Assembly (NCBI RefSeq): GCF_900155425.1
Contig: NZ_LT700191.1
Span: forward strand, 545,918 to 609,917
Length of the DNA: 64,000 nt
Direction: 5' to 3'
Source: Parabacteroides massiliensis
GTDB taxonomy: Bacteria; Bacteroidota; Bacteroidia; Bacteroidales; Tannerellaceae
Position numbers and translations under genes: made by a program. The notes beneath the pieces are model-generated. The model searched no databases, was not told where the DNA came from, and worked only from the letters and a program-made list of their open reading frames with translations. The stretch's first letter is position 1. Every line of letters begins with the position of its first letter. Shown in pieces: positions 37,753-44,554 of the stretch.

Positions 37753-38316
37753 TTATTGTTGTCCGTCTTGCTTGTTCTGCAGCTTGCGTTCCATTTCGGC
37801 CAGCATGTCGCTCAGGCGTTCGACGCGGCTTTTTGTGATCGCGACGCGACCGGAACGGATGAACTGCAAGACACCGATCGTTTCACTCAATTCCTTGAAC
37901 AAGGCTTGCGTCTCGTCGTAATGGCCGCTCTTTTCCAGAACCACGCACGTTTCGTTCATTTCCAGAATTCGGGCGTTATACTTGCGGATCAGGTCCTCGA
38001 CCGTCCCCATCTTGATGAACAGTTCGGTGCTCAGCTTATAAAGGGCTATCTCTTGGAAAACCAAGTCTTCGTCCGTGTTATAATAGGCTTTCAGGATATC
38101 CACTCGCTTGTCGATCTGCTTCACGACCTTGTCGATCGTATCTTCATCGGCGAATGTCGTGATCGTAAACTTATGTATGCCCTGTATGGCGGAAGGCGAA
38201 ACGGAAAGCGTCTCGATGTTCAACTGCCGGCGCGTAAAGATAACTGTAATCTGGTTCAGAAGACCTACTGTATTCTCTGAAAAGATAATAACGGTATATA
38301 ATTTTTTTGTTGTCAT
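37753..38316 (-). CDS. ilvN: Acetolactate synthase small (regulatory) subunit
   Basis: 187 residues, slightly longer than minimal IlvN and like IlvH. N-terminal ACT domain (YTVIIFSENTVGLLNQITVI, then FTRRQLNIETLSVSP) and a C-terminal ACT-like dimerisation domain (ALYKLSTELFIKMGTVEDLI). Known role: valine feedback control and activation of IlvB. The start is 12 bp after ilvB, consistent with coupled translation and subunit balance. C-terminal tail is charged (RLSDMLAEMERKLQNKQ). Confidence 0.95.
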   Translation of the reverse strand: MTTKKLYTVIIFSENTVGLLNQITVIFTRRQLNIETLSVSPSAIQGIHKFTITTFADEDTIDKVVKQIDKRVDILKAYYNTDEDLVFQEIALYKLSTELFIKMGTVEDLIRKYNARILEMNETCVVLEKSGHYDETQALFKELSETIGVLQFIRSGRVAITKSRVERLSDMLAEMERKLQNKQDGQQ

Positions 38317-38328
38317 GGCTTCTCCTCC

Positions 38329-40029
38329 TTACTTATCTCCTAATATCATGTTAGTTACGCTTCCACCGGCGGGAACCATCGGATATACCATCCCGCACGC
38401 CTCCACGTTGGCGACCAGCACATACGCTCCGTCATGGTGCAACATCTCGGCAATGGCCTCATCCAGTTCTTCCCGTTTATCCACGGTGCGGCCGGCAATG
38501 CCGTATGCATTCGCGATCGCCACGAAATCCGGGTTCACCATAACCGTGTTCGAATAGCGTTCGTGGAAGAACAACTCTTGCCACTGGCGCACCATTCCTA
38601 AGAAGTTATTATTGAGGATAATGATTTTCACATCCAGTTTTTCCTGCATGATGGTTCCCAGTTCTTGGATCGTCATCTGTATGCCACCGTCGCCGGTGAA
38701 GAAACAGACCGTACGGTCAGGCGCACCGAACTTAGCACCCATTGCGGCGGGAAGACCAAAGCCCATTGTCCCCAGACCGCCCGAAGTAACCACGCTGCGG
38801 GTGCGTTTATACTTGAAATAGCGGACGCCCATCATCTGGTTCTGCCCGACATCCGTCACTAAAACGGCATCATTGCCGGTCGCTTCGGAGACTTTCCGGA
38901 CGACCTCGCCCATTTTCAGCGGGCCGCTTGTCGGGCACAATTCCTTTTCGATCACCTTTTCATATTCTTCCTGCGCATCCGGCTCGAACTCGGCATTCCA
39001 TTCCGGGCGTTTCCGTTCTTCCAGCAACGCGGTTATCATCGGGATGGTATGTTTGGCATTTCCGAGCACTTTCACGTCGACCGGCACATTCTTCCCGATC
39101 TCCGAGTTATCGATATCCAGATGGATCACTTTCGCCTGCTTGGCGTACGTATTCAAATCGCCTGTGACACGGTCGTCGAAACGCATGCCGATGGCGATCA
39201 GCACGTCGCATTCGTTGGTCTTCCTGTTCGGTCCCACATTGCCATGCATACCGAGCATACCTTTGTTCAAAGGAAAATCGGAAGGCAACGCCGACAGGCC
39301 GAGGACGGTCGAACCGGCAGGAATGTCATTCTTAGACAGGAATGCTTTCAACTCTTCTTCGGCGCCCCCCAACAGGACACCTTGCCCGACCAGGCAGAAC
39401 GGTTTCTCCGCCTTATTGATCAATGCAGCGGCAGCCTTGATCCTGTCTGGGTTGATATCCGGTTCCGGCTGATAGCTGCGGACAAAATCGACTTTCTTGT
39501 ATTCATAATCCACCAATCCTACCTGGGCGTCTTTTGCCAAATCAAGCACGACCGGTCCCGGACGTCCTGTAGAAGCGATATAGAAAGCTCGCGAAACAGC
39601 CCATGCAATCTCTTCCGGTTTGCGGATCTGGTAAGCCCATTTGGTGATCGGTTGCGTGATGCCGATCACATCGACTTCCTGGAATGCATCGGTTCCGAGC
39701 AATGGAGAAGGAACCTGTCCGGCTATGACCACCATCGGCGTGCTGTCCATCAGCGCATCGGCAATGCCGGTGATGGTGTTCGTCGCACCGGGTCCCGAAG
39801 TGACCAACGCCACTCCGACTCTGCCGGATACGCGGGCATATCCCTGTGCAGCATGCGTCGCTCCTTGTTCGTGACGCACCAAAACATGTTTCAATTTATC
39901 TTTGTAGTCGTACAAACTATCGTAAATAGGGATTGCCTGTCCGCCGGGATAACCGAAGATCGTATCTACCCCTTCAGCTATCAGCGACTTCAACAAAGCC
40001 TCCGAACCGGTTATTTTATGTTTCTCCAT
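38329..40029 (-). CDS. ilvB: Acetolactate synthase large (catalytic) subunit
   Basis: 566 residues from ATG 40029 (MEKHKITGSEALLKSL); an upstream TTG would extend it into the intergenic repeat. Thiamine-diphosphate enzyme making acetolactate or acetohydroxybutyrate. Catalytic Glu in VLVRHEQGATHAAQGYAR, PYR-domain segment GVALVTSGPGATN, FAD-region signature LGMHGNVGPNRKTNECDVLI, and the ThDP motif GDGGIQMTIQELGTI ... NNNFLGMVRQW. Second gene of the ilv operon; separated from ilvD by 111 bp containing an inverted repeat pair. Confidence 0.97.
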   Translation of the reverse strand: MEKHKITGSEALLKSLIAEGVDTIFGYPGGQAIPIYDSLYDYKDKLKHVLVRHEQGATHAAQGYARVSGRVGVALVTSGPGATNTITGIADALMDSTPMVVIAGQVPSPLLGTDAFQEVDVIGITQPITKWAYQIRKPEEIAWAVSRAFYIASTGRPGPVVLDLAKDAQVGLVDYEYKKVDFVRSYQPEPDINPDRIKAAAALINKAEKPFCLVGQGVLLGGAEEELKAFLSKNDIPAGSTVLGLSALPSDFPLNKGMLGMHGNVGPNRKTNECDVLIAIGMRFDDRVTGDLNTYAKQAKVIHLDIDNSEIGKNVPVDVKVLGNAKHTIPMITALLEERKRPEWNAEFEPDAQEEYEKVIEKELCPTSGPLKMGEVVRKVSEATGNDAVLVTDVGQNQMMGVRYFKYKRTRSVVTSGGLGTMGFGLPAAMGAKFGAPDRTVCFFTGDGGIQMTIQELGTIMQEKLDVKIIILNNNFLGMVRQWQELFFHERYSNTVMVNPDFVAIANAYGIAGRTVDKREELDEAIAEMLHHDGAYVLVANVEACGMVYPMVPAGGSVTNMILGDK

Positions 40030-40040
40030 ACCCTTTATTG

Positions 40041-40154
40041 AATTGACAATTGACAATTGATAATTGACAATTGGATATTACTCTATTTTAATGTTTAATG
40101 TTTTCTTCTTCTTTTCTTTTTAATTGTCAATTGTTCATTGTCAATTGTCAATTA
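40041..40154. repeat. Inverted pair of TTGACAATTG-type repeats between ilvD and ilvB
   Basis: Left arm 40041-40073 (repeated AATTGACAATTG), right arm 40122-40154 (repeated AATTGTCAATTG) around a 48-bp T-rich spacer. In the operon mRNA the arms would form a hairpin of about 30 bp. The right arm supplies the last codons and stop of ilvD. A long hairpin between two cistrons could adjust mRNA stability or polarity (inference). Confidence 0.85.
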
Positions 40155-41979
40155 TCCTCACTCCTCCCTTGTCAGCCGAACTAACCATCTTTCCGTAGGC
40201 TCGCAAGGCTTTTGAGACGACACGCTGGCGGTGAGGAGGCGTAAAGGCTTTCGTTCCGCGGGCCTCTTCCGCTTTACGGCGTTCGGCAAGTTCGGCGTCG
40301 CTGACCTTCACGTTAATCGTACGTTCGGGAATATCGATCTCGATCATATCTCCGTCTTTCACCAGGCCGATCGCTCCGCCTGCCGCTGCTTCAGGAGAGA
40401 TATGGCCGATGGAGAGGCCGGATGTACCGCCGCTGAAACGCCCGTCCGTGATCAACGCACATTCCTTGCCTAAATGGCGGCTTTTTATATAGGATGTGGG
40501 ATAAAGCATTTCCTGCATACCCGGACCGCCTTTCGGCCCTTCGTGGGTGATCACAACCACATCGCCCGAAACCACTTTTCCGCCAAGGATACCTTCACAA
40601 GCCGCATCCTGCGAATCGAAAACTTTCGCGGGGCCGGCAAACTTCCAGATGCTTTCATCCACACCGGCCGTCTTGACCACGCAACCGTCCAAAGCGATAT
40701 TTCCTTTCAGGACGGCCAGGCCGCCGTCTTTGGAATAAGCATGTTCGATGTCGCGGATACATCCGGTGGCGCGGTCGGTATCCAGTTCCTTATAATAGGT
40801 TTCCTGCGATCCCATCCGAATACTGAAACGATGGGCGGGAGCACTCTTGTATTTCTTGACAGCCTCGTCCGTCACATTCGGCGAGGTGATAGCAAATTTA
40901 TCCACGGCTTCGGCAAGCGTCATTCCGTCCACACGCTTCACGTTCCCATCTGCCAGGCCGCCTTTCAGCAGCTCGTTCATGATTCCCATGATGCCACCGG
41001 CACGGTTCACATCCTGGACATGGTAGGTGTGCGTGTTGGGAGCAACCTTGCAGAGGCAAGGAGTCTTGCGGGAAAGCATATCGATATCGTCCATCGTGAA
41101 GTCCGCCTCCGCTTCCTGTGCTATCGCAAGCAAATGGAGAACCGTGTTCGTAGAACCGCCCATTGCGATATCCAAAGACATGGCATTCAGGAAGGCCTGT
41201 CGAGTGGCGATACTGCGGGGAAGAACCGACTCGTCGCCGTCACGATAGTATTTATAGGCATTCTCCACAATCTGCCGCGCTGCGTCGCGAAACAGTTGCG
41301 TACGGTTAGCATGCGTAGCAACGATCGTCCCGTTGCCCGGAAGAGCCAAGCCGATCGCTTCGTTCAGGCAGTTCATCGAGTTGGCCGTGAACATACCGGA
41401 GCAGCAACCGCATCCCGGACAGGCATTCCGTTCCACCTGCTCGACCCGTTCATCGCTAACCGAAGTGTCGGCCGATTCGATCATGGCATCGATCAAGTCC
41501 AGATGGCGGCCAGCCAGTTCGCCGGCTTCCATCGGCCCGCCGGAAACAAAGATAGTCGGGATATTGAGCCGCATGGATGCCATCAGCATCCCCGGCGTGA
41601 TCTTGTCGCAATTGCTGATGCAGACCATCGCATCGGCTTTGTGGGCATTTACCATATACTCGACGCTGTCTGCAATAATATCACGCGAAGGGAGCGAATA
41701 GAGCATTCCGTCGTGTCCCATGGCGATACCGTCGTCGATCGCAATCGTATTGAACTCGGCAGCAAAACAACCCAACTTTTCGATCTCCGCCTTTACCAAC
41801 TGTCCGATCTCATGCAGATGGACATGGCCGGGCACAAACTGGGTAAATGAATTCACTATAGCTATAATCGGTTTGCCGAACTGCTCTTCTTTCAGGCCGT
41901 TGGCACGCCACAAAGCACGGGCTCCGGCCATGCGTCTGCCCTCTGTGCTGTATGAACTTCTTAACGGATTCTTCATCAT
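40141..41979 (-). CDS. ilvD: Dihydroxy-acid dehydratase
   Basis: 612 residues from ATG 41979; the next codon is also ATG (41976). An upstream in-frame extension to 42042 overlaps the attenuator terminator and is rejected. Fe-S dehydratase forming 2-oxoisovalerate and 2-oxo-3-methylvalerate. Cluster cysteines in [13 protein letters not shown] and [20 protein letters not shown]; other landmarks [19 protein letters not shown] and [20 protein letters not shown]. First structural gene of the ilv operon, 65 bp after the attenuator. The C-terminal Ile-Ile-Asp-Asn and stop are encoded by the adjoining intergenic repeat. Confidence 0.97.
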   Translation of the reverse strand: MMKNPLRSSYSTEGRRMAGARALWRANGLKEEQFGKPIIAIVNSFTQFVPGHVHLHEIGQLVKAEIEKLGCFAAEFNTIAIDDGIAMGHDGMLYSLPSRDIIADSVEYMVNAHKADAMVCISNCDKITPGMLMASMRLNIPTIFVSGGPMEAGELAGRHLDLIDAMIESADTSVSDERVEQVERNACPGCGCCSGMFTANSMNCLNEAIGLALPGNGTIVATHANRTQLFRDAARQIVENAYKYYRDGDESVLPRSIATRQAFLNAMSLDIAMGGSTNTVLHLLAIAQEAEADFTMDDIDMLSRKTPCLCKVAPNTHTYHVQDVNRAGGIMGIMNELLKGGLADGNVKRVDGMTLAEAVDKFAITSPNVTDEAVKKYKSAPAHRFSIRMGSQETYYKELDTDRATGCIRDIEHAYSKDGGLAVLKGNIALDGCVVKTAGVDESIWKFAGPAKVFDSQDAACEGILGGKVVSGDVVVITHEGPKGGPGMQEMLYPTSYIKSRHLGKECALITDGRFSGGTSGLSIGHISPEAAAGGAIGLVKDGDMIEIDIPERTINVKVSDAELAERRKAEEARGTKAFTPPHRQRVVSKALRAYGKMVSSADKGGVRIIDN

Positions 41980-42044
41980 ATCATTTATTATTTTCGAACG
42001 GAAAAACCGTTCTCTATTTGTTTTCTCACATATATATATCAAAA

Positions 42045-42072
42045 AAGCCTTTCCCTATATGGAGAAAGGCTT
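42045..42072 (-). terminator. Attenuator terminator of the ilv operon
   Basis: Minus strand AAGCCTTTCTCC, loop ATATA, GGGAAAGGCTT and then a T6 run, located between the leader ORF and ilvD. Its 5' arm CCTTTCTCC (42061-42069) is exactly complementary to GGAGAAAGG (42111-42119), which lies immediately after the leader stop codon, so the two pairings exclude each other. Confidence 0.92.
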
Positions 42073-42119
42073 AAGAAATATCTTTATATGATTTCACAAC
42101 TTCTTACACACCTTTCTCC

Positions 42120-42179
42120 TTACCTGCTAATGACTAGAAGGACCACCACGAGAATAATATGCAATACGTTGTTCATCAT
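42120..42179 (-). CDS. Valine/leucine/isoleucine-rich leader peptide of the ilv operon
   Basis: 19-residue ORF, MMNNVLHIILVVVLLVISR, with a run of regulatory codons GTG GTG GTC CTT CTA GTC ATT just before the stop. Five Val, four Leu and three Ile in 19 positions is the composition of known ilv leaders. TAA at 42120-42122 is directly followed on the mRNA by the antiterminator arm GGAGAAAGG. CCTTCT inside the Val-Leu run can pair with AGAAAGG (one bulge), providing the protecting 1:2 hairpin. No Shine-Dalgarno-like site is evident, unlike the leu leader. Confidence 0.88.
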   Translation of the reverse strand: MMNNVLHIILVVVLLVISR

Positions 42180-42211
42180 CTTTTCTATGTCTTTATTTTC
42201 GTTTGACGCTG

Positions 42212-42242
42212 CAAATGTAGAACAATAATTCATACCACCAAA
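42212..42242 (-). promoter_or_regulatory. ilv operon promoter
   Basis: Minus strand TTTG (42239-42242), exactly 19 bp, TACATTTG (42212-42219). Same spacing as the leu promoter; the transcript then begins GCAGCGTCAAACGAAAA, closely similar to the leu transcript start. Confidence 0.85.
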
Positions 42243-42260
42243 GAAATTAAAAGAAAAATA

Positions 42261-42468
42261 TCAATTTATCTTACATTTCTCAAGCAAAGAAACAAGATAG
42301 GCTTGCAGTTTAACACATCCATCCATTCTTCCATTATCAAATCCGAAATGCCTGCCTGGATTGTCTCCGCCCAACTTTTCATGCAAATGACAGTTACCCT
42401 TTATGATACTTTTCGTACCCGGCTCATTTGCAGATGAAGGTAACCGGAACAGGCGAAGGCACTTTTAC
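42261..42468 (-). pseudogene. Possible gene remnant upstream of the ilv promoter
   Basis: A minus-strand frame open for about 67 codons without a plausible start reads LPSSANEPGTKSIIKGNCHL, HEKLGGDNPGRHFGFDNGRM and ends LVSLLEKCKIN at a TGA (42261). The composition is protein-like and differs from the AT-rich surroundings. It is preceded in phase by a TAA near 42475. I do not recognise the family. Together with 42180-42536 it is the only content of this gene-free stretch besides the ilv promoter. Confidence 0.3.
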
Positions 42469-42536
42469 CCTTTGGGTTCACCTGTTAATAGTCTTATAAT
42501 TAAGCACTATACATAAAGGTGACGGCAATTCTCGGA

Positions 42537-43475
42537 TTATAACGAAAAAAGTCTACCAAACCGTTCTCCCAACAATTCAGCATACATTTCTTTTAGTTCA
42601 GCACTTAGAAAGGAGTTTTGAATGACAGCCTCAAACTTTGGCAACAGCTTAATATACTTTTTTATCAATCGTTCTACAATCACAGCCTCTATTCCTAAGG
42701 TAGCTGCCGACTTGATAAAATCTTCTCTTTGCAATTTCTTCTTCCGCCCATTCAAGGTCAATGCCAGTTCTTCATCATCTTTCGGATTAATGATAACTGC
42801 ATTCAACAAGTCATAAGCTGGAGCCAGACGTATCTTATTGGCTGTTTCATACAAAGAGAAATTTTTCAAGTGCATATCGTTATTTCCAGTCAGCCAAGAG
42901 AAAAGTACCAACTCAAAAAAATTGATAACATCCATTTTAGGTAAAGACGAGTATTTCAAAATTGCTTTGCCTATGCGCTCATAACTACTCTTGTATTTAT
43001 GTTCCGTTTGCCGTTCCGTCAGTTGGCACATATCTTCCATTGCTATCTTTTCTCCGGTAAGAGTCCTGTCGATTCGGCGAGTAAGATAGCAAAGCGTATT
43101 GTCTGCCATCCGCATCAATGTATGGGGAACCACATCAATATGTGCCACTTCTGCAAGGTGCATAGTCAAATCTTCCACTTCCGGCATCATTTCATATTGG
43201 GAAGTCTGTGGTTTGCAAATGTAACCGCCCCAGAGGCCGACGATGGTCAATCGCTTACTACCTTCATGTTCATTTAAATGCAAAGACAACTTCGGCTGAA
43301 CGCCAGTCAGAGATGTTTGGTCTTGGATAATTTGCAGGGCAAGTTGCTCAAGCTGCTCTGTTGTATAGTCTAAAACAGGCAACACCGTCGTTCCGAAGAA
43401 TTTCTTGATACAAGCTGTGTGCATATCCTTTTCTCCTTTTAGGAGAGGACGATAACAATATAAACAATTACACAT
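42537..43475 (-). CDS. hipT: HipT-like serine/threonine kinase toxin (short HipA)
   Basis: 312 residues from ATG 43475 (MCNCLYCYRPLL); the longer reading to 43508 is less likely. It lacks the HipA N-terminal subdomain, which is encoded separately upstream. N terminus has a possible zinc site, Cys4, Cys7, His19, Cys22. Gly-rich loop SLTGVQPK with Ser55 and Thr57 at the positions of the autophosphorylated SxS motif of HipT kinases. Catalytic motif SWLTGNNDMHLKNFSLY (Asp and Asn) and DFG-like APAYDLLN. Known HipT phosphorylates tryptophanyl-tRNA synthetase; the target here is unknown. Overlaps hipS by 8 bp. Confidence 0.82.
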   Translation of the reverse strand: MCNCLYCYRPLLKGEKDMHTACIKKFFGTTVLPVLDYTTEQLEQLALQIIQDQTSLTGVQPKLSLHLNEHEGSKRLTIVGLWGGYICKPQTSQYEMMPEVEDLTMHLAEVAHIDVVPHTLMRMADNTLCYLTRRIDRTLTGEKIAMEDMCQLTERQTEHKYKSSYERIGKAILKYSSLPKMDVINFFELVLFSWLTGNNDMHLKNFSLYETANKIRLAPAYDLLNAVIINPKDDEELALTLNGRKKKLQREDFIKSAATLGIEAVIVERLIKKYIKLLPKFEAVIQNSFLSAELKEMYAELLGERFGRLFSL

Positions 43476-43806
43476 GTTTTCCCTCCTTTTCTTCAATTGG
43501 AACAACACTCACCGCCCCAATGCAATCTTTGCAGCAAGTCAGTAATAACGACATTCGATCAAGAATACTAATGTCTGTATTCCGCAATGCCACGTCCAGC
43601 AACCATCCTTCAGGAATCAAACCATCAAAGAAAGGAAATAGCGTAGGACTTATATATGCCTCTTTTTGCAAAGGCAATGTCAGGCTAACCGCCTTTGCTG
43701 TTTCCAAAGACAGATACTCCGGCAAATAATAGAACTCATATCCGGCATCATTTTCTGTCAAAATACCTGCCAATTGGTTTTTGTAAAATATATTAGCTTG
43801 TCTCAT
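43468..43806 (-). CDS. hipS: HipS-like protein (separate HipA N-terminal subdomain)
   Basis: 112 residues matching the N-subdomain-1 of HipA kinases: IFYKNQLAGILTENDAGYEF, then SLTLPLQKEAYISPTLFPFF and DGLIPEGWLLDVALR. In the E. coli HipBST system the corresponding stand-alone protein is the antitoxin. ATG at 43806 overlaps the hipB stop (ATGA-type overlap) and its 3' end overlaps hipT, so all three genes are translationally coupled. N-subdomain assignment is by pattern; antitoxin activity is inference. Confidence 0.78.
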   Translation of the reverse strand: MRQANIFYKNQLAGILTENDAGYEFYYLPEYLSLETAKAVSLTLPLQKEAYISPTLFPFFDGLIPEGWLLDVALRNTDISILDRMSLLLTCCKDCIGAVSVVPIEEKEGKHV

Positions 43807-44009
43807 CGGTTATTGCTTTTTGGTGTAGCAACCATTTCATAATTGAAAAAATCAAGAAGCTGATTCACTTTATCGAGGCGTAGCGTTTCTTTGCCTTGTT
43901 CAAGGTCTCGCACAAAGCGCAAACCAACACCCGATTTCAACGATAGTTCTTCTTGCGTCAGATTATATTGCTTCCGCAGCATTTTGACCGTAGTAGAAAG
44001 ATTATTCAT
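43803..44009 (-). CDS. hipB: HipB-like HTH antitoxin / autorepressor
   Basis: 68 residues, Xre/Cro HTH: STTVKMLRKQYNLTQEELSL, then KSGVGLRFVRDLEQGKETLR and a short tail. In HipBA and HipBST modules this protein binds operators in its own promoter. Three candidate operators lie directly upstream (44024-44119), one overlapping the transcription start. First gene of a compact three-gene operon. Confidence 0.88.
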   Translation of the reverse strand: MNNLSTTVKMLRKQYNLTQEELSLKSGVGLRFVRDLEQGKETLRLDKVNQLLDFFNYEMVATPKSNNR

Positions 44010-44023
44010 AATATCAAACTTTA

Positions 44024-44119
44024 TACCTTTTCGGGTACAAAGTTAGTATTATTATTCGACATTATATCAGTATGGGTATAATTTATTATTTTACGGATAC
44101 AATTATATCAGTATGGGTA
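44024..44119 (-). promoter_or_regulatory. hip promoter with three operators at 41-bp spacing
   Basis: Sites of the form TACC-N6-GGTA (44024-44037) and TATC-N6-GGTA (44065-44078 and 44106-44119) start exactly 41 bp apart. The last two sit in a perfect 22-bp direct repeat (44061-44082, 44102-44123). A minus-strand -7 element TAACTTTG (44038-44045) falls between operators 1 and 2, so operator 1 covers the start point and operator 2 the -33 region. Half-sites resemble the TATCC-N8-GGATA operator of E. coli HipB in layout, not sequence. Confidence 0.8.
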
Positions 44120-44369
44120 TAATAGACATGACCGGACACGAACCGAGTCGATGTCTGATAACCATGCAGAACCTTACTGTCATATTTCTACTTATTGTAT
44201 AGTTTTCTCAAATACCCACTGGTCCAAATCGAAACAGTAGCGCATGAAATTTGATTTTCTACCCCATTTATTTCAAATTACTCGCAAGGGTAATATTTTT
44301 TAATAAACACGATTTTACATAAAGCACTATATATAAGACATATATAAACATTCACCCTTTTAGAGGGGG

Positions 44370-44498
44370 TTATTGTAAACTGTAGATATTCATTCCCCCC
44401 TCTCCGAAAGCAACAAATCCACATGAGTCCGGACGTAGATTTTCCCAATAGAACATCCGTTCGGGTACAACCATCTTGGCCCCAATCAATAAATTCAT
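44370..44498 (-). CDS. Possible small ORF, 42 residues
   Basis: ATG at 44498 to TAA at 44370; reads MNLLIGAKMVVPERMFYWEN then LRPDSCGFVAFGEGGMNIYS. The amino-acid pattern looks protein-like. An overlapping frame from the ATG at 44502 (74 codons) is the alternative. No promoter match seen; could be a decayed gene tail. Function unknown. Confidence 0.25.
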   Translation of the reverse strand: MNLLIGAKMVVPERMFYWENLRPDSCGFVAFGEGGMNIYSLQ

Positions 44499-44528
44499 TC
44501 ATTTTTATTTGATAATCAATAAAAATCG

Positions 44529-44536
44529 TATCTTTG
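44529..44536 (+). promoter_or_regulatory. -7 element for the TPR/HTH regulator gene
   Basis: TATCTTTG inside the palindrome GTATCTTTGATAC, 18 bp before the ATG, with TTTG at 44508-44511. Confidence 0.6.
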
Positions 44537-44554
44537 ATACTTTAATACATCAAA

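Larger units (their letters stand above)
44124..44554. other. Gene-poor stretch between the hip operon and the TPR regulator
   Basis: 431 bp. It holds one possible small ORF on the minus strand (44370-44498) and the promoter of the + strand regulator at 44529. Otherwise AT-rich with no structure recognised. Confidence 0.4.

Noticed and set aside
39049-41850. Long + strand frames opposite ilvB and ilvD
   Set aside because: Antisense shadows of conserved enzymes; no independent support.
41980-42042. Longer ilvD start with 21 extra residues
   Set aside because: It would run into the attenuator terminator; the conserved dehydratase N terminus begins at [18 protein letters not shown].
44278-44502. 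74-codon minus-strand ORF upstream of the TPR regulator
   Set aside because: The overlapping frame from 44498 looks more protein-like, and the end of this ORF (CLIYSALCKIVFIKKYYPCE) is AT-driven; neither is well supported.
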